The notes beneath the pieces were generated by a model. It worked only from the letters and a program-made list of their open reading frames with translations, made no database searches and was not told the origin of the DNA. From Kumtagia yinganensis (lineage in GTDB: Bacteria > Pseudomonadota > Alphaproteobacteria > Rhizobiales > Rhizobiaceae), in the NCBI RefSeq assembly GCF_040081985.1, contig NZ_JBEBMH010000024.1:1-64000 (forward strand): a DNA stretch of 64,000 nucleotides, given 5' to 3'. How positions within the stretch are numbered: the first letter of the stretch is position 1; each line of letters begins with the position of its first letter. Made by a program: the position numbers and the translations under genes. Positions 50,366 to 59,926 of this stretch are shown one piece after another.

Positions 50366-51577
50366 CTAACCGGCCTGCCGCTTGGCGGGATCCTGGTCGA
50401 GGGCCAGCGGGATCGGCGGCGGCTCCAGCGGCACGGCATTTGCCGCCTCGTCGGTGAGTTCCACCTCGCGCAGCCATTCGCGCCAGATGGCGACCAGCAG
50501 TGCCATCAGCACCGGACCGATGAACAGGCCCAAAAATCCCATGGTCTTCACGCCGCCGATCAGACCGAAGAAGGTCGGCAGGAACGGCAGCTTTATCGGC
50601 CCGCCCACCAGTTTCGGCCGGAGCGTCTTGTCGACGATGAACAGTTCGACCGAGCCCCAGATCAACAGCGCCGCGCCGGCGAACAGAGAGCCGCTTGCAG
50701 CCAGGTAGATCGACACCAGCGTGAAGGACAGCGGCGCGCCGCCGGGGATCAGCGCCATGATGCCGGTGATCACGCCCAGCGTCACCGGCGACGGCACGCC
50801 GGCGATCCAGTAGGCGATGCCCAGCACCACGCCCTCGCCGATGGCGATCAGCGTCATGCCAGTGACCGTCGAGCTGATCGTCGCCGGCACGACGCGTGAG
50901 ATGCGGCCCCAGCGCGTCGGCAGGATGCGTTCGCCGACCCGGTCGATCTGCGCGGCGAAATGCTCGCCGTCGCGATAGACGAAAAACAGCGCGATCAGCA
51001 TGAACAGCAGTGTCAAAAGCAGGCTGAAGGCCCCGCCTCCGGCCGCCAGCACGGCCCGGTAGATGTTGCCGATATTGGCGCCGCTGATCAGTTGGATCAG
51101 CTCGCCGATGGCACCGGGGTGGCCGATGTGACGTATCCACTGCTCACCCAGCCATGGCCCCACCATCGGCATGGTGGCGATCCAGTCGGGCGTGGGCGCG
51201 CCGGCCCGGTTGGTCTCGAAGGCCCAGCCGATCCATTGCCGGACCTCCTCCACCGCATAGGTTCCCGCCACCGCGATCGGCACCACCAGGAATGCCAGGA
51301 TGGCCAGAAGCGCGATCGCCGCGGCAACGGTGCGGTTGCCGTCGACGGCGGCGAGCAGCCGGCGGTAGAGCGGCCAGCTGGCGAAGGCAATCACCAGGGC
51401 CGCCAGCACCGGCACGACAAAACCATGGAAGAAATAGACGCCGGCGGCGATCACCGCCAGCAAGAGCCAACGCGCCGCCGAAAGCGGCGGCACCACCGCA
51501 ATGCGCGTCGGCGTCGCCGGGCCCATCAGGCGCGGTTCGGTCGGCATTTTTCGGGATTCGTGCCTGGTCAAATGCAC
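50366..51577 (-). CDS. AI-2E family transporter
   Basis: A 403-aa membrane protein with the AI-2E pattern: two N-terminal membrane segments (LLLAVIAAGVYFFHGFVVPV, AAIALLAILAFLVVPIAVAG), a soluble region with VPATISSTVTGMTLIAIGEG, and four or more C-terminal segments including VITGIMALIPGGAPLSFTLV and TFFGLIGGVKTMGFLGLFIG. Family members are exporters or antiporters of various kinds and the name does not prove AI-2 export here. GTG at 51577 or ATG at 51547 is the start. It converges with the Lrp gene 4 bp away. Confidence 0.87.
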   Translation of the reverse strand: MHLTRHESRKMPTEPRLMGPATPTRIAVVPPLSAARWLLLAVIAAGVYFFHGFVVPVLAALVIAFASWPLYRRLLAAVDGNRTVAAAIALLAILAFLVVPIAVAGTYAVEEVRQWIGWAFETNRAGAPTPDWIATMPMVGPWLGEQWIRHIGHPGAIGELIQLISGANIGNIYRAVLAAGGGAFSLLLTLLFMLIALFFVYRDGEHFAAQIDRVGERILPTRWGRISRVVPATISSTVTGMTLIAIGEGVVLGIAYWIAGVPSPVTLGVITGIMALIPGGAPLSFTLVSIYLAASGSLFAGAALLIWGSVELFIVDKTLRPKLVGGPIKLPFLPTFFGLIGGVKTMGFLGLFIGPVLMALLVAIWREWLREVELTDEAANAVPLEPPPIPLALDQDPAKRQAG

Positions 51578-51681
51578 GGTCTCCGCAGAGTCACACAGGC
51601 GCGCCCGCCGGCCGGCGGGTGCTGCCGCATTCCCTATAGCGCAGAAATGTTGCGGGACGGCAAATTTGTTTGCGCCCTTTA

Positions 51682-51907
51682 CCTCCCCTTTGCGGGGGTG
51701 AGGCGTGGTCCGCGAAGCGGACGAAAAGCCAACGATTTGGCTTTTAGAACGACGAACGCCCGGAGCGAAAGCGGAGGGCAGGCAGTTTCGCCTCCGGCCG
51801 GGTCCCCGCTGCTTCGCAGCGTCCCGGTGTTCGCTGGCCTTTCATCGTGCCACTGGCACGATCAATTCGCTTCGCGAACCGGCCGCTCACCCCCGCAAGG
51901 GGGAGGG
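51682..51907. repeat. MITE-like palindromic element with 21-22 bp terminal inverted repeats
   Basis: The left end (CCTCCCCTTTGCGGGGGTGAG, 51682-51702, here with one base too many to quote as one motif: CCTCCCCTTTGCGGG-GGTGAG) is nearly the inverse of the right end at 51886-51907 (CTCACCCCCGCAAGG-GGGAGGG). Inside are nested palindromes: GTCCGC-GAA-GCGGAC (51708-51722), AAAAGCCAA...TTTGGCTTTT (51724-51746), GCTGCTTCGCAGC and CGTGCCACTGGCACG. No ORF. It lies between the AI-2E gene and the RND pump gene, 12 bp before the latter's stop codon. Confidence 0.7.
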
Positions 51908-51919
51908 TTCACGTCGGCC

Positions 51920-54900
51920 CTACTCCGCCGCCACGGGATAACGCTCCTCCGGCTTCGGCACGACATGCAGCGCTGCGCCATGTCCGTGTCCGTCGTGAGC
52001 ATCCGGCTCGTCGGCCGAATTCGGGCGCACCAGCCAGCGGAACGCCTTCGCCGTCCAGATCGCCGCGTCGTCCATGATCGTGTAGAAGGACGGCACGAAC
52101 ACCAGCGACAGCAGCGTCGACACCAGCAGGCCGCCGATCACCGCGATCGCCATCGGCGCGCGGAACTCGCCGCCGTCGCCCAGTCCCATAGCGGCCGGGA
52201 TCATGCCCGCCGACATGGCAATGGTCGTCATGACGATCGGCCGGGCCCGCTTGCGGCCGGCGTCGATGATCGCTTCCTTGCGCGGAATGCCGTGCTTGAC
52301 CTCCTCGACCGCGAAGTCGACCAGCATGATTGCGTTCTTGGTAACGATGCCCATCAGCATGAGGATGCCGATGACGACAGGCATCGAGATCGCCGAATTG
52401 GTCAGCCAGAGTGCCGCCACCACGCCGCCGATCGCCAGGGGCAGCGAGCCGAGAATGGTGAAGGAGTGGAACACCGAGCCGAACAGCAGGATCAGCACGA
52501 CCAGCACCAGCATAAGCCCGGTGGTCATCGCGGTGGCGAAGCCGGAAAACACTTCGCCCATGACTTCCGCGTCGCCGGTCTCCTGGATGCGCACGCCGGC
52601 CGGCATATTCTTCACCTCCGGCAGCGCCCAGACGGTGCCAAGGCCTTCGCTGAGTTCTGCGCCCTGCGCCATATCCGCGCCGATCACCACCCGCCGTTCG
52701 CGGTTGAAGCGGTTGATCGACGACGGTCCCTGCCCGAAGCGGATGTCGGCCACCGACGACAGCGGCACGGTGGCGCCGCCGGGGGTCGGCACCGGCAACG
52801 TGCTCACCACCGAAAGATCGTCCTTCGCCCGCTCGTTCAATTGCACGCGGATGGGGATCTGGCGGTCGCCCACCGTGAACTTCGCCAGATTGGCGTCGAT
52901 GTCGCCGATGGTGGCAACGCGCAAGGTCTCGGAAAGAGCCGCCGTCGAGATGCCGAGTTCGGCCAGCCGCACGAGATTGGGTACGATGATGACTTCCGGC
53001 CGGTCGAGCGCAGCGTTGGAGCTGACGGCGCGGAATTTGCCGGTTGCGGTCATGGCGCTCTGTATTTTTCGCGCCTGCTCATCGAGAACCGCGCCATCCG
53101 TGCCCATTACACCGAAGGCCAGCGCCCGCTCGCCGCGGTCGTTGACGAAATAGACGCGCAGGTCGGGGATGACCGCCAGCTTTTGCAGCAGCGTCTCCTC
53201 GATTTCGTACTGCGGCACCTTGCGCTCGGACTTGTGCACGAGGTCGGCGACCACGGTTGCGCGGCGTGTTTCCAGCGTGCCGGTCGGGCTGGCGCCGCCG
53301 ATCACATAGACGTTCTCGACCTCGGGCACCTCCCGCATCAGCCTCGTCACCTCATCGGTGGTCTCGCGCGTGTCCTCGAGCAGGCTGCCCGGCGGCAGTT
53401 CGAGCGAAAACACGATGCGGCTGGCGTCCTCGCGCGGGATGAAACCCGAGGGCAGGAAACCTGTCGCGTAGATCGAGCCAGCGAAGAAGGCGATGCCGGC
53501 GATCAGCGTCAGCCAGCGGAAGCGCAGCGTGCCCTTGAGCAGCGCCACATAGCCGCGCAGGAACATGCCGGGCTTCGGTTCGGCATGGCCGTGGCCGCGC
53601 AGGAAATAGGCCGCCATCATCGGGGTCAGCAGGCGAGCGACCAGCAGCGAGAAGAACACGGCGACTGCCACCGTCAGACCGAACTGCTTGAAATACTGGC
53701 CGGCGATGCCGCCCATGAACGACACCGGCGCGAACACCGCCATGATCGTCGCGGAAATCGCGATGACCGCAAGACCGATCTCGTCGGCAGCCTCAAGCGA
53801 CGCGCGATAGGGCGACTTGCCCATCTTGACATGCCGCACGATGTTCTCGATCTCGACGATTGCGTCGTCGACCAAGATGCCGACCACCAGCGTGATGCCG
53901 AGCAGGCTGACGAGGTTGAGCGAAAAGCCCATCATGTCCAGCGCCCAGAAGGTCGGGATGATGGACAGCGGCAGGGCCATGGCCGCGACGATCGTGGCAC
54001 GGATGTCGCGGAGGAAAATCAGCACGACGATGATGGAAAGGGCAGCGCCCTCCATCAGCATCTCCATCGCAGAATCGTAGTTGCCCTCGGTATAGGTCAC
54101 CGAATCGTCGACCTTGCTGATGGTCACGCCTGGATGGCTTTCCTGGAGCGTCGCGATCGCCGCCTCGGCACGCCGGTTCACCTCGACGTCGCTCTCGCCC
54201 TTGGCTCGGAAGATGCCGAAGGACACGACCGTCTGGTTGTTGACGCGGGCAAAACTCTTCGGCTCCGCCCAGGCGTCGGTCACCGTGGCGATGTCGGAGA
54301 GTTTCACCATGCGTCCGGCTGAAAGCGGGATTTCCAGCGCTTCGAGGTCGGCGACGGTCTTGGCGCCGCCAAGCGCGCGGATCGCCTGGTCGCGGTTGGA
54401 GAATTTTCCGCTGCCGCCGGTCAGGTCGACATTGGCGGCCTTGAGCGCGCGGTTCACGTCGCCGGCGGTCACCCCCAGCGCATTCAGCCGGTCGGGGTCG
54501 AGGTCGACCTTGATCTCGCGCGTCACGCCGCCATAGCGGTCGACGCGGGCGACACCCTTAAGGCCCTGCAGCTTGCGGATCACCGTGTCGTCGACGAACC
54601 ACGACAGTTCCTCCAGCGTCATCGCCGGGGCGGAAACGGCATAGGTCAGGATCGCCTGGCCTTCCACGTCGATACGCTTGACGACGGGCTCGTCGGCTGT
54701 CGCCGGCAAGTCGCTGCGGATACGCTCGACCGCGTCCTTGACGTCGTTGACGGCGGTCTGGGTATCGACCTCCAGCCGGAACTCGATCAAAGTCTCCGAA
54801 TTGCCCTCGGTGATCGTCGAGGTGACATTCTTGACGCCGGAAATATTGGCGACCGCGTCCTCGACCCGCTTGGTGACCTGCGTTTCCAACTCGCTCGGCG

Positions 54901-55069
54901 CGACGCCGGGATCGGTCACCGTCACGGCGACCAGCGGCACGTCGATATTGGGAAAGCGCGTGACCGGCAGTTTGCCGAAGCTCATCAGCCCCAGGATGAA
55001 GAGCACGATGAACAGCAGGATCGGCGGAACCGGGTTGCGGATCGACCAGGCGGAGAAATTCCAGCTCAT
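51920..55069 (-). CDS. RND efflux pump, HAE1 family
   Basis: A 1049-aa AcrB-type pump: N-terminal WSIRNPVPPILLFIVLFILG, two large periplasmic loops after the first and seventh membrane segments, twelve membrane segments, and the proton-relay Asp pair in TLVVGILVDDAIVEIENIVR. The end has a His/Asp-rich tail (DEPDAHDGHGHGAALHVV) not usual in AcrB. It takes drugs or other small molecules from the inner membrane for export. It overlaps the MFP gene (ATGA) and is the last gene of the TetR-controlled operon. Confidence 0.93.
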   Translation of the reverse strand: MSWNFSAWSIRNPVPPILLFIVLFILGLMSFGKLPVTRFPNIDVPLVAVTVTDPGVAPSELETQVTKRVEDAVANISGVKNVTSTITEGNSETLIEFRLEVDTQTAVNDVKDAVERIRSDLPATADEPVVKRIDVEGQAILTYAVSAPAMTLEELSWFVDDTVIRKLQGLKGVARVDRYGGVTREIKVDLDPDRLNALGVTAGDVNRALKAANVDLTGGSGKFSNRDQAIRALGGAKTVADLEALEIPLSAGRMVKLSDIATVTDAWAEPKSFARVNNQTVVSFGIFRAKGESDVEVNRRAEAAIATLQESHPGVTISKVDDSVTYTEGNYDSAMEMLMEGAALSIIVVLIFLRDIRATIVAAMALPLSIIPTFWALDMMGFSLNLVSLLGITLVVGILVDDAIVEIENIVRHVKMGKSPYRASLEAADEIGLAVIAISATIMAVFAPVSFMGGIAGQYFKQFGLTVAVAVFFSLLVARLLTPMMAAYFLRGHGHAEPKPGMFLRGYVALLKGTLRFRWLTLIAGIAFFAGSIYATGFLPSGFIPREDASRIVFSLELPPGSLLEDTRETTDEVTRLMREVPEVENVYVIGGASPTGTLETRRATVVADLVHKSERKVPQYEIEETLLQKLAVIPDLRVYFVNDRGERALAFGVMGTDGAVLDEQARKIQSAMTATGKFRAVSSNAALDRPEVIIVPNLVRLAELGISTAALSETLRVATIGDIDANLAKFTVGDRQIPIRVQLNERAKDDLSVVSTLPVPTPGGATVPLSSVADIRFGQGPSSINRFNRERRVVIGADMAQGAELSEGLGTVWALPEVKNMPAGVRIQETGDAEVMGEVFSGFATAMTTGLMLVLVVLILLFGSVFHSFTILGSLPLAIGGVVAALWLTNSAISMPVVIGILMLMGIVTKNAIMLVDFAVEEVKHGIPRKEAIIDAGRKRARPIVMTTIAMSAGMIPAAMGLGDGGEFRAPMAIAVIGGLLVSTLLSLVFVPSFYTIMDDAAIWTAKAFRWLVRPNSADEPDAHDGHGHGAALHVVPKPEERYPVAAE

Positions 55070-56271
55070 TTGGCGATCGCCCCCGTCGTGTCGGCGCGCA
55101 CCGGCGTGACCATGTCGCCGTCGGCGACGAACGTGCCCGCGCGGGCAACGACCTCGTCGCCTTCCCCGACGCCCGAAACGACCTCGACATTGCCGGAAGC
55201 GCGCGCGCCAAGCTGTACGGGCGTGGTGGCGACACGGCCATCCCGCACGACCTGCAGCAGCGGCGCCTCGCCACGGTAAAGCACGGCGGAGATCGGTACG
55301 GAGACGCCGTCGTGGCGGAGCAGTTCGATCTCGCCGCGCGCAAAACTGCCGGCGCGCGCCGGCGCGTCCTTGGGCAGCGCGATGCGGATCAGCCCGAGCC
55401 GCGACTTCATATCGACTTCCGGCGCGATGCGGCGAATGGTTCCGGCGATCTTATGGTCGATGCCGGGCAACGAGACCTCGGTTTTCATGCCGACGGCTAG
55501 GCGTGGAAGCGATGTTTCGGCGACACTGGCCTCAAGCTCGAATTCGGCGTCGATTGCCATGCGGAACAGCGGGCCAGTGGTCGGAGACACCACGCCGCCC
55601 ATCGTCGCGGCGCGTGCAAGCACCAGCCCGTCGGCCGGCGCGCGCACCTCGGTCTTGTCGATCTGTACCTGGATCCCCTTGATCTGGGCGTCGATGACGG
55701 CAAGCTGCGCCGTGGTCGCGGCGAGCGCCTTGACGGCGGAATCGAGTTTGGCGCGCGCGCTGGCCGCCGCATTGTCGGCATTGTCGAGCTGCGCTTGCGT
55801 GGCGACCGCCTTCTTCTGCAACGCTCTGGCGCGCTCGAGCGCCTCGTCAGCCTGCTTCACCCCTACCCTGGCGTCGGCGATCTGCGCCTCCATCTGCGCC
55901 ACGCTCGCCTCGCCCTGGGCGCGGGTCGCCTGCATCTGAGCAAGCTGGGTGTCGAGCATCGAACGGTCGAGAACCGCCAGCACGTCGCCCTTCTTCACAT
56001 GGTCGCCGATGTCGAAATTGAGCGCGGTGACGATCATGCCGTTGAGATCGGTGCCAGCGGCCGCCTCGTCGCGCGGCACGATCGTGCCGTTGACGGACAG
56101 AGTCTCGACAAGCTCCTTGCGCTCGGCCGTGATCACGCGAATGGCCGGGGGCGCCTGGGTGGTTGCGGATGATGTTTCGCCCGCGGCCATGACCTGTGCT
56201 GGCACACCGGCCAACATGGTCGCCGAGAGCAGGAACGCCGCGAACGCGGACAACGACTTTTTACAGACCAT
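55066..56271 (-). CDS. RND efflux periplasmic adaptor (MFP)
   Basis: A membrane-fusion protein of about 400 aa: an N-terminal signal region (KKSLSAFAAFLLSATMLAGV), the lipoyl domain half TAERKELVETLSVNGTIVPR, a coiled-coil hairpin of about 70 residues (DTQLAQMQATRAQGEASVAQ), the second lipoyl half (TEVRAPADGLVLARAATMGG) and the beta-barrel domain. It links the RND pump to an outer-membrane TolC-type protein, which is not encoded here. I chose ATG at 56271; a GTG four codons earlier is also in frame. Confidence 0.9.
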   Translation of the reverse strand: MVCKKSLSAFAAFLLSATMLAGVPAQVMAAGETSSATTQAPPAIRVITAERKELVETLSVNGTIVPRDEAAAGTDLNGMIVTALNFDIGDHVKKGDVLAVLDRSMLDTQLAQMQATRAQGEASVAQMEAQIADARVGVKQADEALERARALQKKAVATQAQLDNADNAAASARAKLDSAVKALAATTAQLAVIDAQIKGIQVQIDKTEVRAPADGLVLARAATMGGVVSPTTGPLFRMAIDAEFELEASVAETSLPRLAVGMKTEVSLPGIDHKIAGTIRRIAPEVDMKSRLGLIRIALPKDAPARAGSFARGEIELLRHDGVSVPISAVLYRGEAPLLQVVRDGRVATTPVQLGARASGNVEVVSGVGEGDEVVARAGTFVADGDMVTPVRADTTGAIAK

Positions 56272-56392
56272 TTCGTCTCTCACTCACAAGAGAGGAAGTG
56301 CGGAGAAAATCCACTCATTTCCAAGATGCATTCGCAGCGGACAGGTCGCTCTCGTGGAAGTAGGTAAATTTTCTCCGTATTTCCGCGGCTCT

Positions 56393-57055
56393 TCAAACCC
56401 TGCCGGAGGCGGTCGGGCGAAGCATGCCCACCACCATCGCGCGGAACAAAATTTCAAGTTTCTCATAAGGGACGCCCATCGCCGGCAGGTCATTCAACGC
56501 CATGCCATGAGCGACCGACATCAGCGTCGGCAGAAGCGCGTCGAGCCCGACGGGCGGATCGATCTCGCCACGCTCGATCGCCTTGCCGATGTAAGCGGCG
56601 AACATCTGCTGCACCTCAACCATGTTCTTCATACAGGTCGTCTCGACCGCCGGGTTGCGCATCGCCTCCGAACAGATCTCGGCAAAGAGCTTGGCGTTGT
56701 CGTCCTCGTGCATGTGGCGGATATGGGCCATCGCGCCTAGCACCAGACCCTCGACCACGTCCGGCTCCTGCAGAACCCTGGCGAACAACACCGCGTCCTC
56801 GCGGCGGTCGGCTTCGCAGATGGCCTCCACGATTGCCTCTTTCGACGGGAAATAGCGGTACAGCGCGCCCGGGCTCATGCCGACCTCGGCGCATATCTCC
56901 TGCATCGAGGCGCCCTTGAAGCCAGAGCGCACAAAACACACCTTCGCCGCCGCGAGGATGCGCCGTGCCTGCTGCTCGCGGCGCTCCGTCCTGGTCAACG
57001 CGACGCCCTCCCCGACTTCGATCGGGGCGTAGATGTTTTCGACGAGATCATCCAT
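56393..57055 (-). CDS. TetR-family repressor of the efflux operon
   Basis: A 220-aa TetR protein: HTH region RRILAAAKVCFVRSGFKGAS, MQEICAEVGMSPGALYRYFP, then the helical ligand-binding domain. It is followed by the MFP and RND genes in the same direction (gap 121 bp) and preceded by the dyad at 57078-57112. It most likely represses its own operon and is released by a pump substrate. Length and motifs are normal. Confidence 0.9.
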   Translation of the reverse strand: MDDLVENIYAPIEVGEGVALTRTERREQQARRILAAAKVCFVRSGFKGASMQEICAEVGMSPGALYRYFPSKEAIVEAICEADRREDAVLFARVLQEPDVVEGLVLGAMAHIRHMHEDDNAKLFAEICSEAMRNPAVETTCMKNMVEVQQMFAAYIGKAIERGEIDPPVGLDALLPTLMSVAHGMALNDLPAMGVPYEKLEILFRAMVVGMLRPTASGRV

Positions 57056-57077
57056 GGTTTGAGCCGGAAGAAAGAGT

Positions 57078-57112
57078 GAACGTTCATTCTCAATTTATGC
57101 GAATGATCGTTC
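57078..57112. promoter_or_regulatory. TetR operator upstream of the efflux operon
   Basis: GAACGTTCATTC (57078-57089) and GAATGATCGTTC (57101-57112) form an inverted repeat with 11 bases between; each arm itself contains GAACGTTC or GATCGTTC. It is 22 bp upstream of the repressor's start. Confidence 0.7.
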
Positions 57113-57163
57113 GCAGTCAATATGGTGCGCCGCAAAATGATTTTTCGGAGCTGTACGCCCTGA

Positions 57164-57391
57164 GTGAATAGTCGGTCGGCGGAATTTCTGTACGTATCGC
57201 CGATCGTCCTTGTTGCCGGCAGACGCATCTTCGCAGTCGGAGCGCGGGCAATAGACCACGCGGCTGCGCCGGCCATGAGTGCGGCAGGTGACATCAGCGG
57301 CAAGGGCCATCCAGCAGTTCGTGACGCGGAAAACCGGGCTCACGGCAAGTTCGTCGAGGGCGCGCGTCAGGTCAATCGCCCCACAAAGTAG
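57164..57391 (+). CDS. Doubtful small ORF (75 aa) in the efflux-parC gap
   Basis: The frame begins with GTG and gives MNSRSAEFLYVSPIVLVAGR, an Ala/Gly-rich middle (AAAPAMSAAGDISGKGHPAV) and a FVEGARQVNRPTK end. Composition is acceptable but there is no ribosome binding site, no family and no neighbour in the same direction. The 424 bp interval 57056-57479 otherwise holds only the TetR operator. Confidence 0.3.
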   Translation: MNSRSAEFLYVSPIVLVAGRRIFAVGARAIDHAAAPAMSAAGDISGKGHPAVRDAENRAHGKFVEGARQVNRPTK

Positions 57392-57479
57392 CGAAAATCC
57401 TGATAACTAGCTGCTTTCAAACGATATTCCGAACTTTCCGGGCTCTTCGCCGGGAATTTCCATCCCCGCTTGATTGCGG

Positions 57480-59735
57480 TCAGCCGAACTTTCCGGATCG
57501 CGGAAAACCCTTTGGAACCATGCGTCCGGCAGCGGCGCGGTTGCCCAGCCACTCGGTCAGGTCAGCTTGCGTCCGGGTAAACGTCCGGCCCGAAGAATCC
57601 TGCCAGGTCAGGCCATCATCCATGCTGAAAAGCTTGATGTCGAGCACCCCGCCGTCCTTGTAACGCTGGAGGCGAACGCCCTTTCCGCGTGTCATTTCAA
57701 CGACTTCCGACAATGCGAAGACAAGCAGCTTGCGGTTCTCGCCGACGATCGCGACATGGTCGCCCGACACAGGAAGACAGCGCACCGCCTCGTCCGGTGC
57801 CTTGACGTTCATGACCTGTTTGCCCTTGCGGGTATTGGCGGCAACTTCTTGTTCCGGAACGATAAATCCGTTCCCGTCGCGCGACACCAGCATCAGCTTG
57901 CGCTTCGGATCGTGAACGAAGGCGGTGACGATGTCCTGGTCGTTCTCCATGTCGACGATGATGCGGATCGGCTCGCCGTGCCCCCGCCCGCCGGGCAGCC
58001 GGTCGGCGCCGATCGTGTAGAATTTTCCGCCAGTCGTGAACACCAGGATCTTATCGGTGGTCTGTGCCGGGAAGGCCAGTTTCAGGCTGTCGCCTTCCTT
58101 GAAAGTCAGCAGTGAGAGGTCAGTCAGGTGGCCCTTCAGCGCCCGCAGCCAACCCTTCGCCGATACCACGACGGTGATTGGCTCCTTCTCGATCATCGCC
58201 TGATGAATGTCGGCTACATCGTGGTCCGGAGCCTCGGCGAAGGTCGTCCTGCGCTTGCCAAGTTCGGGATTATCCTCCGGGCCGAAGTCGCGGCGGGCCT
58301 TCTGGATCTGCCAGGACACCGTCTGCCACTGTTTCGCGTCGGAAGCGAGCAGCGCCTCGATCGATGCCTTCTCGGCGCTGAGCCCATCGAATTCCTTGCG
58401 GATCTCGATCTCTTCGAGTTTGCGCAGGGCGCGCAGCCGCATGTTGAGGATGGCTTCGGCCTGATTGTCGGTGAGTGACCAGCGGGCCATCATCACCTGC
58501 TTCGGCTCGTCCTCCTCGCGGATAATCCGGATCACCTCGTCTATGTTCAGATAGGCGATGAGGTAACCGGCAAGGATTTCCAGCCGCCTCTCGATCTCCG
58601 CCAGCCGATGTTTTGACCGGCGGATCAAGACCTCCTTGCGGTGCTCCAGCCATTCCCGCAGTACCGTCTTCAGCGACAGAACGTTCGGCACCTTTCCGCG
58701 CGACAAGACGTTCATGTTCAAGGGGAAACGGATTTCCAGGTCGGAGAGCTTGAACAGCGATTCCATCAGCAGGCTGGGATCGACCGTGCGGCTTTTCGGG
58801 ATGAGCACGAGGCGGATGTCCTCGGCGCTCTCGTCGCGCACGTCCTCCAGCAGCGGCAGTTTGCGGGCGACCAGCAACTCGGCGATTTTCTCGACCAGCT
58901 TCGCCTTCTGCACCTGATACGGGATCTCGGTGACGACGATCTGCCAGGTGCCCCTGCCCTGGTCCTCGGTGATATAGCGCGCGCGCAGCCTGAATCCCCC
59001 GCGGCCGGTCTCGTAGGCTTCCTGGATCGAGGCGCGGCTGTCGACGATGATGCCGCCGGTCGGAAAGTCCGGACCCTGCACGAACTGCATCAGGTCGGCG
59101 ACGGAAGCGTCCGGCTTTTCAATGAGATGCAGCGCGGCATCGCAGAGTTCCGCGGCGTTGTGCGGCGGGATCGAGGTCGCCATGCCGACGGCGATGCCCG
59201 ACGATCCGTTGGCGAGCAGGTTCGGGAACGCGCCCGGCAGGACGACCGGCTCCTCGTCCTCCTCATTGTAGGTCGGGCGGAAATCGACCGCGTCCTCGGT
59301 GATGCCTTCCAGCAGCGCGGTGGCCACCTCGGTCATGCGCGCCTCGGTGTAGCGCATGGCCGCCGGGTTATCGCCGTCGATGTTGCCGAAATTGCCCTGC
59401 CCATCGACCAGCGGGTAGCGGACCGAGAATTCCTGGGCCAGCCGCACCAGCGCATCGTAGATCGACTGGTCGCCATGCGGGTGGAATTTGCCCATCACCT
59501 CGCCGACGATGCGGGCGCATTTGGCAAAACCCTGGTCGGGATTGAGGCGCAGGAGCCGCATCGCATGCATGATGCGGCGATGCACAGGCTTCAGCCCGTC
59601 GCGCACGTCAGGCAAGGCACGGTGCATGATGGTCGATAGCGCATAGGCAAGGTAGCGCTCCTCGAGCGCCTTCTTGAGGTCGACCGGTTCTATCGAATCG
59701 CCGCCTGAACCTTGCGGCGGAAGCTCCTTACCCAT
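57480..59735 (-). CDS. parC: DNA topoisomerase IV subunit A
   Basis: The 751-aa subunit has the breakage-reunion domain (LSTIMHRALPDVRDGLKPVH, ARIVGEVMGKFHPHGDQSIY, catalytic Tyr in AAMRYTEARM, NLLANGSSGIAVGMATSIPP) and a C-terminal beta-propeller part shorter and less regular than in GyrA, without the GyrA box, which places it with ParC. It unlinks daughter chromosomes with ParE (not in the window). The ATG at 59735 is followed by ELPPQGSGGDSIEPVDLKKA, the usual start. Confidence 0.94.
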   Translation of the reverse strand: MGKELPPQGSGGDSIEPVDLKKALEERYLAYALSTIMHRALPDVRDGLKPVHRRIMHAMRLLRLNPDQGFAKCARIVGEVMGKFHPHGDQSIYDALVRLAQEFSVRYPLVDGQGNFGNIDGDNPAAMRYTEARMTEVATALLEGITEDAVDFRPTYNEEDEEPVVLPGAFPNLLANGSSGIAVGMATSIPPHNAAELCDAALHLIEKPDASVADLMQFVQGPDFPTGGIIVDSRASIQEAYETGRGGFRLRARYITEDQGRGTWQIVVTEIPYQVQKAKLVEKIAELLVARKLPLLEDVRDESAEDIRLVLIPKSRTVDPSLLMESLFKLSDLEIRFPLNMNVLSRGKVPNVLSLKTVLREWLEHRKEVLIRRSKHRLAEIERRLEILAGYLIAYLNIDEVIRIIREEDEPKQVMMARWSLTDNQAEAILNMRLRALRKLEEIEIRKEFDGLSAEKASIEALLASDAKQWQTVSWQIQKARRDFGPEDNPELGKRRTTFAEAPDHDVADIHQAMIEKEPITVVVSAKGWLRALKGHLTDLSLLTFKEGDSLKLAFPAQTTDKILVFTTGGKFYTIGADRLPGGRGHGEPIRIIVDMENDQDIVTAFVHDPKRKLMLVSRDGNGFIVPEQEVAANTRKGKQVMNVKAPDEAVRCLPVSGDHVAIVGENRKLLVFALSEVVEMTRGKGVRLQRYKDGGVLDIKLFSMDDGLTWQDSSGRTFTRTQADLTEWLGNRAAAGRMVPKGFPRSGKFG

Positions 59736-59926
59736 GGCGCCGGGTTAGCGAAACGGGTGATTCGCGGCAAGTGCCACAAGGCTTTTCACCATGCTTGCGC
59801 AGGCTTCTTGCATTTTTCCGGCAATTTCGCTGAATGTGTCCGACGCGCCTTTTTCCGGACCAGTTCCTCACCAACAGGAAAGGCGCAGGGATTCACGACA
59901 ACCCCAGGAAATCTCAGGGAACGACA

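Noticed and set aside
50960..54322. Very long rightward frame (1120 codons) over the AI-2E and RND genes
   Set aside because: It is a GC-rich antisense shadow of two well-defined genes: His/Arg/Asp-rich and without any domain.
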